A DNA stretch of 64,000 nucleotides from assembly GCA_963708905.1 (NCBI GenBank), contig CAVPUV010000028.1, positions 4,144-68,143 of the forward strand, in the 5' to 3' direction. Of this stretch, positions 50,725 to 59,152 are shown one piece after another. A program made the position numbers and the translations under genes. A model generated the notes under the pieces. It was given only the letters and a program-made list of their open reading frames with translations. It searched no databases and was not told the origin of the DNA. Positions within the stretch are counted from its first letter, which is position 1; each line of letters begins with the position of its first letter. The stretch comes from SHZL01 sp963708905 (GTDB taxonomy: Bacteria; Pseudomonadota; Gammaproteobacteria; Xanthomonadales; SZUA-36).

Positions 50725-51183
50725 ATGGCACGTGGTATCAATAAAGTTATCCTCGTTGGAAACCTGGGAGCAGATCCGGAAACGCGTTATACCGCCAGCG
50801 GTTCGGCCATTACCAACATTCGCATTGCGACTACCGAAGCCTGGAAGGACAAGACCAGCGGCGAACAGCAGGAACGCACTGAATGGCACCGCGTGGTCTT
50901 TTTCAATCGTCTGGCTGAAATCGCCGGAGAATACCTGCGTAAAGGCAGCCAGGTGTATGTCGAAGGGACGCTGAGAACGCGCAAATGGCAGGACCAGGGC
51001 GGTCAGGATCGCTATACCACTGAAGTGGTGGCAAACGAGATGCAGATGCTGGGCGGCCGTGGTGGAGATAACCCTGATCGCACATCGCAAGGCGGCGGGT
51101 TTCGTGACAGTCAACGTTCCGCCCAACAGGTTGCTGATGCACCCGCAGATGACGGTTTCGCGGAAGACGATATCCCGTTCTGA
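50725..51183 (+). CDS. ssb: Single-stranded DNA-binding protein
   Basis: A 152-residue SSB starting at the ATG at 50725 (GGAG at 50712). The OB-fold begins ARGINKVILVGNLGADPETR and contains WHRVVFFNRLAEIAGEYLRKG; the C-terminus is a Gly/Gln/Ser-rich linker with the acidic tip DDDIPF-type end (EDDIPF), which binds partner proteins of replication and repair. The MFS-ssb order is the usual one in gammaproteobacteria. The downstream rmlB starts 10 bp after its stop. Confidence 0.96.
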   Translation: MARGINKVILVGNLGADPETRYTASGSAITNIRIATTEAWKDKTSGEQQERTEWHRVVFFNRLAEIAGEYLRKGSQVYVEGTLRTRKWQDQGGQDRYTTEVVANEMQMLGGRGGDNPDRTSQGGGFRDSQRSAQQVADAPADDGFAEDDIPF

Positions 51184-51193
51184 GTCCTGAGAA

Positions 51194-52261
51194 ATGAGAA
51201 CTTTGCTGGTCACCGGCGGCGCTGGCTTCATCGGTGGCAATTATGTCTTGCGCAGCCTGTCGCAGGATACTGCGCTGCGCATCATCAATCTGGATCTGCT
51301 GACTTACGCCGGAAACCTGGATACCCTGGTTTCGCTGGCGCATGATCCCCGTCATGTGTTGGTGCAGGGTGACATCGCCAACTCTCAGTTGGTCGCTCGC
51401 CTGCTGCTTGAGTATGCGCCTGACGCCATCGTTAATTTTGCCGCTGAAAGTCACGTCGACCGTTCCATTGATGGGCCGGCGGCGTTTGTGCAAACCAATA
51501 TCGTCGGTACGCTCAATCTTCTGCAATGCGCACTCGATTACTGGCGCACTTTGGCTTCCGGGCCCCGTGGCCGTTTTCGTTTCTTGCATGTGTCTACCGA
51601 TGAAGTTTATGGCAGCCTGGGCGAATCCGGGGCTTTCACCGAATCGAGCCCGTACGCGCCCAATTCACCCTATGCGGCTTCCAAAGCGGGTTCGGACCAC
51701 CTGGTGCGGGCCTTCCACCACACTTATGGTCTGCCGGTGCTGACCACGAACTGTTCCAATAACTACGGTCCGTATCAGTTCCCGGAAAAACTGATTCCGC
51801 TGGTGATCCTCAATGCGCTGGTGCTCAAACCTTTGCCCGTTTATGGCGATGGCCGGCAAGTACGTGACTGGTTATTCGTGCACGATCACATCGATGCCAT
51901 CAATACGATCTTGTTGCGAGGTGTTTGTGGCGAGGTGTACAACATCGGGGGCTGCTGCGAACGTACCAACCTGCAGGTGGTGAATGCCATCTGTGCCGCG
52001 CTCGATAGCAAAAAGCCTCATGTTGCCTGCGCTGACAGAACACAGCTGATCGAGCATGTTGCTGACCGGCCTGGCCACGACCGGCATTACGCGATTGACT
52101 GCACCAAGCTCAGCGCCAGTCTGGGCTGGCAACCGGCAGTCGACTTCGAACATGGTCTTGCTCAGACGGTGGACTGGTACCTGGCAAACAGTCAGTGGAT
52201 AGAGCGTGTCCGCAACGGCAGCTATCAGGGCGAACGGCTCGGGCTGGCGGGCGCGGCCTGA
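51194..52261 (+). CDS. rmlB: dTDP-glucose 4,6-dehydratase
   Basis: A 355-residue extended short-chain dehydrogenase: VTGGAGFIGGNYVLRS (NAD+), AESHVDRSIDGP, STDEVYGSLGE with the catalytic Asp-Glu, and YAASKAGSDHLV with the Tyr-x3-Lys pair. It converts dTDP-glucose to dTDP-4-keto-6-deoxyglucose, the branch point to dTDP-L-rhamnose and to other deoxysugars, including aminosugars made by DegT enzymes. It is the first gene of the rmlBACD-manC operon. Confidence 0.95.
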   Translation: MRTLLVTGGAGFIGGNYVLRSLSQDTALRIINLDLLTYAGNLDTLVSLAHDPRHVLVQGDIANSQLVARLLLEYAPDAIVNFAAESHVDRSIDGPAAFVQTNIVGTLNLLQCALDYWRTLASGPRGRFRFLHVSTDEVYGSLGESGAFTESSPYAPNSPYAASKAGSDHLVRAFHHTYGLPVLTTNCSNNYGPYQFPEKLIPLVILNALVLKPLPVYGDGRQVRDWLFVHDHIDAINTILLRGVCGEVYNIGGCCERTNLQVVNAICAALDSKKPHVACADRTQLIEHVADRPGHDRHYAIDCTKLSASLGWQPAVDFEHGLAQTVDWYLANSQWIERVRNGSYQGERLGLAGAA

Positions 52262-52278
52262 GCGGGGAGAACCGGGCG

Positions 52279-53163
52279 ATGTCGAGAAAAGGAATCATTC
52301 TTGCCGGCGGCAGCGGTACCCGCCTGTATCCCTTGACCCGTGTCGTCAGCAAGCAGTTACTGCCGGTCTATGACAAACCGATGATTTACTACCCACTGGC
52401 TACGCTGATGCAGGCGGATATCCGCGATATCCTGATCATCACGACACCCCATGAACAAGGCCTGTTCCAACAACTGCTGGGTGACGGCAGTGACTGGGGC
52501 ATACGGCTGCAATTCGCCGTGCAAGCCAGTCCGGATGGACTTGCCCAGGCGCTGATCATCGCCGAGCCGTTCCTCCACGGCCTTCCTTCCTGCCTGATCC
52601 TTGGCGACAACATTTTTCACGGCGGCGGACTCAGTGAGGTGCTGGAACGAGTCACCCGGATGGAACAGGGGGCAACCGTGTTTGGTTACTGGGTGCGCGA
52701 TCCCGAGCGCTACGGTGTGGTTGAATTCGATCAACAGCTGAATGTGCTGAGCATCGAGGAAAAGCCCGCCAGGCCGCGATCACATTACGCGGTGACCGGA
52801 CTTTATTTTTATGATGAGCGCGCCAGTGAATTTGCGCGGGGACTCAAGCCTTCCGCACGTGGCGAATTGGAAATCACCGGCCTGAACCAGCGTTATCTGG
52901 ACGACGGCAACCTGACGCTGGAACGTCTGGGCCGGGGTTATGCCTGGCTGGATACGGGTACCCACGAGTCATTGCAGCAAGCGGCCAACTTCATTGAGAC
53001 CATCGAAACCAGGCAGGGACTCAAAGTCGCCTGCCCGGAAGAAATCGCCTTTATGAAGGAATGGATCGATGAAGCACAGGTCATGCGTCTTGCCGAGCCC
53101 CTGCGCAAAAGCGGTTACGGTGAATATCTGTTGCAATTGCTGGATCGGGGCCGGGAAGCATGA
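52279..53163 (+). CDS. rmlA: Glucose-1-phosphate thymidylyltransferase
   Basis: About 294 residues from the ATG at 52279. The nucleotidyltransferase signature GIILAGGSGTRLYPLTRVVSKQLLPVYDKPM (given as ILAGGSGTRLYPLT and KQLLPVYDKPMIYYP) is complete, along with LGDNIFHGGG and GYAWLDTGTHESL. It makes dTDP-glucose from dTTP and glucose-1-phosphate and is usually inhibited by dTDP-rhamnose. The gap to rmlB is 17 bp and the stop overlaps rmlC. Confidence 0.95.
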   Translation: MSRKGIILAGGSGTRLYPLTRVVSKQLLPVYDKPMIYYPLATLMQADIRDILIITTPHEQGLFQQLLGDGSDWGIRLQFAVQASPDGLAQALIIAEPFLHGLPSCLILGDNIFHGGGLSEVLERVTRMEQGATVFGYWVRDPERYGVVEFDQQLNVLSIEEKPARPRSHYAVTGLYFYDERASEFARGLKPSARGELEITGLNQRYLDDGNLTLERLGRGYAWLDTGTHESLQQAANFIETIETRQGLKVACPEEIAFMKEWIDEAQVMRLAEPLRKSGYGEYLLQLLDRGREA

Positions 53164-53717
53164 GAACCATTGGGACCGGAATTCCCGGGCTGGTGATCGT
53201 CGAAGTGGAGGTTCATGGTGATGAAAGGGGCTATTTCAAAGAACTTTGGCGGGCATCACGCCATGCTGAGCTGCAGTTGCCCGGCTGTTTCGTTCAGTCC
53301 AATATATCCCGCTCTGGTGCCGGTGTCGTTCGCGGCTTACATTATCAATATCCGCAACCCCAGGGCAAACTGGTAACAGTGCTCGACGGCAGTATTTTTG
53401 ATGTCGCAGTCGATCTTCGTATGGATTCACCAACGTTCCGGCAATGGGCTGGCGTGGAACTCTCCGCCAGCAATCATCGTCAGCTGTATGTGCCGGAAGG
53501 ATTTGCACACGGCTTTTGTGTCCTGGGTGATGGCGCGATGATGAGTTATTTGTGCACGGCAGAGTATGTGGCGGAATTCGACGCCACAGTGGCTTGGGAT
53601 GATCCCGACATTGGCGTTGAATGGCCGCTGCAACCTTCCAGTATGTCCGCCAAGGACCGCAGCGCGCCTCGCCTGCGAGACATCGCGCCGGAAGACCTTC
53701 CGCGCATGCCCACATGA
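53160..53717 (+). CDS. rmlC: dTDP-4-dehydrorhamnose 3,5-epimerase
   Basis: A 185-residue cupin epimerase. Key segments: FVQSNISRSGAGVVRGLHYQ with the catalytic His, GSIFDVAVDLRMDSPTF, and YVPEGFAHGFCVLGDGA. It inverts C3 and C5 of dTDP-4-keto-6-deoxyglucose. Start and stop overlap rmlA and rmlD by 4 bp. Confidence 0.95.
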   Translation: MRTIGTGIPGLVIVEVEVHGDERGYFKELWRASRHAELQLPGCFVQSNISRSGAGVVRGLHYQYPQPQGKLVTVLDGSIFDVAVDLRMDSPTFRQWAGVELSASNHRQLYVPEGFAHGFCVLGDGAMMSYLCTAEYVAEFDATVAWDDPDIGVEWPLQPSSMSAKDRSAPRLRDIAPEDLPRMPT

Positions 53718-54619
53718 ACATTCTGCTGGCCGGCGGGTCCGGCCAACTGGGCCAGGAGTTGTTGCTCCGCCTGACCACGTTGGGACAGGTTACGTCGGTC
53801 GACCGGGCGCCAGGCGCAGCCGGTTCCTTTGAGATGGATCTTTCCGACTTGAGGCAGGTGGAGGATCTGCTACACCAGCTGCGGCCGGAAATTGTGATCA
53901 ATGCCGCCGCTTATACTGCTGTGGACCAGGCCGAAAATGAAGCTCGTACCGCTTTCCGTTTGAACGCGGAATTGCCCGCTTGCCTGGCGCGCTGGTGCAA
54001 ACGAAATGACCGCTTTCTGCTGCATTATTCTACCGACTATGTGTTCAATGGAGAATCACATCACCCGTATCTTGAAGACGATGCGCCAGGGCCGCTGGGC
54101 GTTTACGGTGAGACCAAACTGGCCGGTGAATGGGCGCTGGGCGCCAGTCATTGCCGCCATGTCATTTTGCGCACGTCGTGGGTTTATTCCACCCACGGTA
54201 ACAACTTTGTATTGAGCATGCTGCGCCTTGCCCGTCAGCGTTCCGAGCTGAACATTGTCAGCGATCAGACCGGCTGCCCGACCTGGGCACGAAATCTGGC
54301 GAGCGCTTCGATTACCGTGCTGCAACGGTTAATCGATCGAGCTGAGGACATTTCTCGTCAGAGAATTTTTCATTTCTGCGACGGCAGTGCAGTCACCTGG
54401 TATGATTTTGCCCGGTTGATTTTTGAACAGGCGGCTGAACTGAATCTTCTGCATGAAATTCCACGGCTGCAGTCCATCCGATCGACGGAATATCCTCAAA
54501 TCGCCAGGCGCCCTCAGTATTCGGTGCTGGGTACCGCATTGATCCGGCAGACTTTCGGCGTCCAGCCGCCAGACCTGCGAGCTTCTCTGCGCGCTTGTCT
54601 GCAGGAACTCGTAGTATGA
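53714..54619 (+). CDS. rmlD: dTDP-4-dehydrorhamnose reductase
   Basis: About 301 residues from the ATG at 53714 (ATGA overlap with rmlC). It has LLAGGSGQLGQELL for NADPH, INAAAYTAVDQAENE, YSTDYVFNG and YGETKLAGE with the Tyr-x3-Lys catalytic pair. It reduces the 4-keto group to yield dTDP-L-rhamnose, completing the pathway of this operon. Confidence 0.95.
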   Translation: MNILLAGGSGQLGQELLLRLTTLGQVTSVDRAPGAAGSFEMDLSDLRQVEDLLHQLRPEIVINAAAYTAVDQAENEARTAFRLNAELPACLARWCKRNDRFLLHYSTDYVFNGESHHPYLEDDAPGPLGVYGETKLAGEWALGASHCRHVILRTSWVYSTHGNNFVLSMLRLARQRSELNIVSDQTGCPTWARNLASASITVLQRLIDRAEDISRQRIFHFCDGSAVTWYDFARLIFEQAAELNLLHEIPRLQSIRSTEYPQIARRPQYSVLGTALIRQTFGVQPPDLRASLRACLQELVV

Positions 54620-54635
54620 AAACAGGCTTGTTCTC

Positions 54636-56063
54636 ATGGTGCTGACGCCGGTTATTCTTTCAGGCGGTGCCGGAACCAGATTGTGGCCGGTTTCGCGGCG
54701 CGCCCATCCAAAGCCTTTCATGAAACTGGTTGACGGCGAGTCACTGGCGGAAAAAACCTTTCGCAGGGCGCTGTCGGTTGCCGGAACATCACCCATTCTG
54801 ACCGTGACCAGCCGGGACTATTATTTTTATACGCGTGATCTGTACAACCAGATCATCGGTGAGGAGCACGAGCATCCTTTCCTGTTGGAGCCCGTGGGCA
54901 GAAATACTGCCCCCGCCATCGCGCTGGCGGCGATGTATCTCGAACGAAGATCCGGGGCCGGTGCAAAATTGTTGATTCTGCCCGCCGATCATCTGGTGCG
55001 CGACGAGGAGAAATTCCGTGCGGCAGTTGATGAAGCCGCTGCCCTGGCTGATCGCGATTATCTTGTCACATTCGGAGTGCATCCCACGCATGCGGAAACG
55101 GGTTATGGCTATATCCGCAAGGGAAAACGAATCAAAAATTCTGCGGGCTTCGAGGTTGCAGCATTCGTGGAGAAGCCTGACTTGAAGACCGCGCAAGGCT
55201 ACCTGGAGTCGGCCGAGTACGACTGGAATTCTGGCATGTTCTGTTTCCGTGCCGAGGTCTTTCTGCAGGCCTTGCAGAAGTTTGCGCCTGAAGTGTATGA
55301 GGCTACAGATGCTTGCTGGAAAGGGCTGGACCATCTCCGCCAGCCACTGGAGATTCCGCTGGAATTATTTGCCCGCAGCCCGAGCATATCCGTCGATTAT
55401 GCGGTGATGGAAAAAGCGCAACATTCAGCCGTTGTGGCCGGGACGTTTGGCTGGAGTGACATCGGCACCTGGAAAGCCATCAGTGAGCTGTATGAATCCG
55501 ATGAGTCGGGTAATCGCATCCATGGCAAGGCAGTCATGATAGAGAGCCGCGATTGCTTTGTGCAAGGTGAGAAACGGCTGGTGGCTGCGGTGGGCGTAAA
55601 CAACCTGCTGATCATTGATACCGGTGATGCAGTCCTGGTAGCCGATCGTGAACGCGCGCAGGAAGTCAAACAAGTGGTCGACCACTTGACGGATCTCGAG
55701 CACTCTGCAGTCGAATTTCACCAGACGGTCCATCGGCCATGGGGTAGCTATTCCATCCTTGAGGATGCTGATGATTGCAAGGTCAAGCGCCTGGTGGTGA
55801 AGCCTGGCCAGGTACTTTCCCTGCAGTCGCACAAAAAGCGTGCCGAACACTGGACGGTTGTGCGTGGCACCGCCAAGGTTCGACTGGGTGACAAGGAATT
55901 TTTACTTAATGTCAACGAGTCTGTCTATATCCCGGCGGAAACCCTGCACCGCCTGGAAAACCCGTGTAGCGAGGATGCCCACCTGATCGAAGTCCAGACC
56001 GGCCAGTATTTTGGCGAAGACGATATCGTTCGCTACGAGGACATTTACGGGCGAGTGCGATAA
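54636..56063 (+). CDS. manC: Mannose-1-phosphate guanylyltransferase / mannose-6-phosphate isomerase
   Basis: A 475-residue bifunctional enzyme. The N-terminal GTP:sugar nucleotidyltransferase has ILSGGAGTRLWPVSRRAHPK and FVEKPDLKTAQGYL, and the C-terminal cupin (from about 370) has HRPWGSYSILEDADDCKVKR split around the type II phosphomannose isomerase motif and SLQSHKKRAEHWTVV with the metal His residues. It supplies GDP-mannose. It follows rmlD by 16 bp, so GDP-mannose and dTDP-rhamnose are made from one transcript for the surface glycan. Confidence 0.94.
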   Translation: MVLTPVILSGGAGTRLWPVSRRAHPKPFMKLVDGESLAEKTFRRALSVAGTSPILTVTSRDYYFYTRDLYNQIIGEEHEHPFLLEPVGRNTAPAIALAAMYLERRSGAGAKLLILPADHLVRDEEKFRAAVDEAAALADRDYLVTFGVHPTHAETGYGYIRKGKRIKNSAGFEVAAFVEKPDLKTAQGYLESAEYDWNSGMFCFRAEVFLQALQKFAPEVYEATDACWKGLDHLRQPLEIPLELFARSPSISVDYAVMEKAQHSAVVAGTFGWSDIGTWKAISELYESDESGNRIHGKAVMIESRDCFVQGEKRLVAAVGVNNLLIIDTGDAVLVADRERAQEVKQVVDHLTDLEHSAVEFHQTVHRPWGSYSILEDADDCKVKRLVVKPGQVLSLQSHKKRAEHWTVVRGTAKVRLGDKEFLLNVNESVYIPAETLHRLENPCSEDAHLIEVQTGQYFGEDDIVRYEDIYGRVR

Positions 56064-56094
56064 CAGCGGTGGTAGTGATTCGAGACTCCTTTGC

Positions 56095-56496
56095 TCAGCG
56101 TTGGTTTTTTTCCAATTCACGATCGAACTCGAATTCCCTGGAAGTGACAAAGGCTTCCATTTTCTCGAGGCGCAGGTTGAGTTCGCGAAAGCGATGGCTT
56201 AGCGAGCCAAACACATCAGCAGGCGCGTTGCTCACACCCCGCCAGAAAACAGCCTGTTTTTCATCAGCATAGAGATTGGGCGGTTTTACCGGCAACAATA
56301 CAGCCAGGGCGATGTAGGATATGACCACGAACGGGATGAAGGGTGGAAACAGCATCACCAGCGCGACCGCGACGCGCACGCCCTTGCGATTGAAGTCGAA
56401 ATAATCGGCAATTCCGGCACAAACTCCGGCAATCAGGGCATGCTGTTTGTCGCGAAACAGGCGGTGTGGATTCTGGCGCTTGTAGAAATCGCTCAT
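56095..56496 (-). CDS. pspC: Phage shock protein C
   Basis: A 133-residue protein with the PspC domain at the N-terminus: LFRDKQHALIAGVCAGIADYF, then a hydrophobic segment (PFIPFVVISYIALAVLLPV). The C-terminal 50 residues are charged and helical, as in longer PspC proteins. With PspB it senses inner-membrane stress and binds PspA. The start overlaps the pspB stop by 4 bp. Confidence 0.92.
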   Translation of the reverse strand: MSDFYKRQNPHRLFRDKQHALIAGVCAGIADYFDFNRKGVRVAVALVMLFPPFIPFVVISYIALAVLLPVKPPNLYADEKQAVFWRGVSNAPADVFGSLSHRFRELNLRLEKMEAFVTSREFEFDRELEKNQR

Positions 56497-56714
56497 GAAC
56501 GGCCTCTCCAGCTCGGTGCTTCTATATCGAGGATGCGCTCGAGTGTCTTGATGCGCTCTTCCATCCTGTTGGTGGATTCCCAGACTTCACTCAACATCTT
56601 TTCGTCTTCTGGGGACAAGCCTTTGGAAGTCCTCATCTTGGTCAGGTAGTGGAAAACGATCCACAGCGGCAAACATACCGTAAGTAATAAAATAGGAATG
56701 ATTTCAGGCATCAC
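56493..56714 (-). CDS. pspB: Phage shock protein B
   Basis: A 73-residue protein of normal PspB length. One membrane helix (IIPILLLTVCLPLWIVFHYL) is followed by a charged helix with the motif SEVWESTNRMEERIKTLERIL. It works with PspC as a membrane-stress sensor. It overlaps pspA by 11 bp. Confidence 0.92.
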   Translation of the reverse strand: MMPEIIPILLLTVCLPLWIVFHYLTKMRTSKGLSPEDEKMLSEVWESTNRMEERIKTLERILDIEAPSWRGRS

Positions 56715-57417
56715 CGCTCTCCTTCATGCTTTCGTCTACTCCTTTTTTGCTGCTCCTGGACTCACCCACTTTCGATTTCAGCAGGGCCAGTTCTGCCTCG
56801 ACACGGTCATCGTTCTCCAGGTCTTCGATTTCGTCGGCCAGTGGCCGGTTATGGCCCATGGCTGTAGCCTCGGCCTCGGATTCTACCTGGTCGATGCGGC
56901 GTTCTGCATTCTCGAAGCGGAACAGCATTTCATCGATGCGGTCGTCGTGAATATGCCGGCGTGCGGACAACTGCGATTTGGCGGTCTTGTGCCGTATCAC
57001 AATGCTGCGTTGACGAGTCTTGGCATCATTGAGCTTGTTCTGTAGTTGGGTGATGTCGGCATTGAACTTTTCGAGTTGACCATCAAGGTGCCCGGCATCG
57101 ATATTCAATTTTTTTACCTGGTCTTCGATGCTCTGCTTTTCCGTCAAAGCTGCGCGCGCCAGGTCATCGCGTTCCCGCCGCAAAGCGAGTTCTGCCCGGC
57201 GCTGCCATTCCGCTTTCTCGCGTTCCAGATATTCCATGTGCCGACGGTGCTCTTTCCGGTCCGCGATGCACTTGGCCGCCGCGGAACGGATTTCCACCAG
57301 AGTGTCTTCCATTTCCTGGATCATCAAGCGAATGATCTTTTCCGGATCTTCCGCTTTTTCGAGCACGGCGTTGATGTTGGCATTTACGATGTCGCTGAAT
57401 CGCGAAAAGATCCCCAT
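56704..57417 (-). CDS. pspA: Phage shock protein A
   Basis: A 237-residue coiled-coil protein of the PspA/IM30 family. It starts MGIFSRFSDIVNANINAVLE, and DPEKIIRLMIQEMEDTLVEI is the conserved helix that meets the membrane. It keeps membrane integrity and normally inhibits PspF. A good ribosome-binding site (AGGAGA) precedes the ATG and a sigma-54 promoter is seen 39-54 bp upstream. No pspF lies in the window. Confidence 0.95.
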   Translation of the reverse strand: MGIFSRFSDIVNANINAVLEKAEDPEKIIRLMIQEMEDTLVEIRSAAAKCIADRKEHRRHMEYLEREKAEWQRRAELALRRERDDLARAALTEKQSIEDQVKKLNIDAGHLDGQLEKFNADITQLQNKLNDAKTRQRSIVIRHKTAKSQLSARRHIHDDRIDEMLFRFENAERRIDQVESEAEATAMGHNRPLADEIEDLENDDRVEAELALLKSKVGESRSSKKGVDESMKESGDA

Positions 57418-57455
57418 TGCATGTCTCCTGAAAAATGATTCCGTGCACAGTGTAA

Positions 57456-57471
57456 TGCAGGGTTCGTGCCA
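57456..57471 (-). promoter_or_regulatory. Sigma-54 promoter of pspABC
   Basis: The minus strand reads TGGCACGAACCCTGCA, i.e. the -24 element TGGCAC and -12 element CTGCA with the required 5-bp spacing (GG to GC distance correct). It predicts a short leader of about 30 nt before pspA. Psp operons are known to be driven by RpoN with PspF. Confidence 0.85.
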
Positions 57472-57757
57472 TATTCTGGCTGTTCCATAATCATTTGAAA
57501 ATTAAGGACCAAATAGGATAATCCTGATCCTGGCAGAGAAATCAAGCAAACATCATGGTCAATTGCACCAAAAGATGGTGGAAACTTGAAGGACCTTGAG
57601 CGGTCTCATCGGCAGCGAGTTATTTCGACTGCGGCAGGCTCACTATTCAGCTCAATTGCAAACCGAATGGCGCGCACTGCAGTGCTACTGTAGAATGACT
57701 CACTTTTGACACGCCGGCACGTGGCCGGGAACTCGTAAACTCCAGGAGGATTCATAG
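57472..57757. promoter_or_regulatory. Divergent control region psp / FKBP
   Basis: The left part should hold the PspF enhancer sites, which I cannot identify. Near the right end is a 12-bp perfect palindrome GCACTGCAGTGC (57674-57685) five bases before a TAGAAT (57691-57696) that could be the -10 of the FKBP gene; AGGAGG (57742-57747) is its ribosome-binding site. Confidence 0.5.
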
Positions 57758-58438
57758 ATGCGATTTGTATTCGCACTCGTCGTTCTTATTGCCCTCATGA
57801 CCGGCCCGGTCATGGCTCAGGACATTTCATCGGAAAAGGGCAAGCTCAGTTACGCAGTCGGCTGGGATATTGGCGAAGATATCAAACGGCGAGGTGCTGA
57901 ATTTGATGTTGAATCCATTATTACTGCAATACGCGATTCCGCTGCCGGACGTCAGGCCCAGGTTCCGAACGAAGAAATGACAACCCTGTTGACGGCGCTG
58001 CAGCAGAAAGTCCGCCAGGAACAGGCCGAAGCTTTCCGCAAGCTGTCTGAAGAAAACCAGGCAAAGAGCACTGAGTTCCTGGCCGCCAATGCGAGCAAGG
58101 CCGGTGTTGTGACCCTGCCCAGTGGCGTGCAGTACCGCATTATCGACGAAGGTGATGGTGCGCGGCCGGGTGTGGAAAGCACCGTCAAAGTGCACTATCG
58201 CGGTTCCAAGATGAACGGGCTTGAATTCGACAGCTCTTTTGCCCGCGGTGTGCCCGAGGAATTCACCGTCAGTTCAGTTCTCAAGGGCTGGCAGGAAGTT
58301 CTGCCCTTGATGAAAACTGGTGCTACCTGGCAGATTTTTGTTCCGCCGGAGATGGCATTTGGTGCCCGCGGCAATCCACCCGTTGGGCCCAATGAAGCTC
58401 TGCTGTTTGATCTCAAACTGGTGGAAATCGTCAAGTAA
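57758..58438 (+). CDS. FKBP-type peptidyl-prolyl isomerase, Mip-like
   Basis: A 226-residue exported foldase. Residues 1-20 are a signal peptide (FVFALVVLIALMTGPVMAQ). An N-terminal helical dimerisation domain (LSYAVGWDIGEDIKRRGAEF) and a long connecting helix precede the FKBP domain (VKVHYRGSKMNGLEFDSS, GWQEVLPLMKTGATWQIFVPPE, LLFDLKLVEI). The layout is that of Mip/FkpA/FklB. It assists folding in the periplasm. AGGAGG precedes the ATG, and a strong hairpin follows the stop. Confidence 0.93.
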   Translation: MRFVFALVVLIALMTGPVMAQDISSEKGKLSYAVGWDIGEDIKRRGAEFDVESIITAIRDSAAGRQAQVPNEEMTTLLTALQQKVRQEQAEAFRKLSEENQAKSTEFLAANASKAGVVTLPSGVQYRIIDEGDGARPGVESTVKVHYRGSKMNGLEFDSSFARGVPEEFTVSSVLKGWQEVLPLMKTGATWQIFVPPEMAFGARGNPPVGPNEALLFDLKLVEIVK

Positions 58439-58450
58439 AGCATTTGAAGT

Positions 58451-58483
58451 GGGGCCGCTGCACAGCGGCCCCATTGTTTCTTG
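58451..58483 (+). terminator. Terminator of the FKBP gene
   Basis: GGGGCCGCT-GCAC-AGCGGCCCC (9-bp stem) is followed by ATTGTTTCTT, a moderate U-rich tail, 12 bp after the stop codon. Confidence 0.85.
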
Positions 58484-58519
58484 TCCTGGATTATCTGTAT
58501 ATTGCCTGGATTTCCACTA

Positions 58520-59152
58520 ATGAATTCAACTGCGAGCCGGCTGGAGATTGACTGGCGGGAACTGCTTGCAGCTGCCGTGTCTCCGTTTGAATCGGGTGTG
58601 CAGTCATTGCAGATATCTGGATATCGTCCACCCGGCGCCGGCTATTACCGGCCAGGAAAGACTGCGGCGGTATTGGTACCCTTACTGGATCTCGATGAGC
58701 CTCAGGTGGTACTCACCCGCCGTGCGGATCACCTGGTGCAGCACGCCGGCCAGGTCAGCTTTCCAGGCGGCGCCGCAGAAGAACACGATGACTCGGCCGT
58801 ACAGACGGCGTTGCGCGAAGCCTGGGAAGAAATCGGGCTGCCGCCTGAGCGTACTACACCCATTGGTTTTCTGGATCGCATGGATACGATTTCCGATTAC
58901 CGGATTCTTCCTGTGGTTGCGCTGGTGCAATGGCCAGTGATGTGGAAACTTGATTACAGCGAAGTGGCCGAAGTTTTCACGGTTCCGCTCTCATTCGCGC
59001 TTGACCGCAGCCGTTATGTCATGGGCCACGTAACACGCGATGGCCAGGATCACACGACCTGGTCGCTGCAGTGGGAAAAGCACACCATCTGGGGGGCAAC
59101 TGCCGCCATGCTGTTGAACCTCGCCAAGCGGATGGAGAATGTCAGTGCATGA
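58520..59152 (+). CDS. nudL: Nudix hydrolase, CoA pyrophosphatase type
   Basis: About 210 residues from the ATG at 58520. The UPF0035/CoA motif QHAGQVSFPGGAAEEHD precedes and merges with the Nudix box (G-x5-E-x7-REAWEEIGL), the hallmark of NudL/YeaB/PCD1 enzymes, which cleave CoA and its oxidised forms to 4'-phosphopantetheine and 3',5'-ADP. The stop lies 14 bp inside the next gene, so the two are coupled. Confidence 0.9.
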   Translation: MNSTASRLEIDWRELLAAAVSPFESGVQSLQISGYRPPGAGYYRPGKTAAVLVPLLDLDEPQVVLTRRADHLVQHAGQVSFPGGAAEEHDDSAVQTALREAWEEIGLPPERTTPIGFLDRMDTISDYRILPVVALVQWPVMWKLDYSEVAEVFTVPLSFALDRSRYVMGHVTRDGQDHTTWSLQWEKHTIWGATAAMLLNLAKRMENVSA

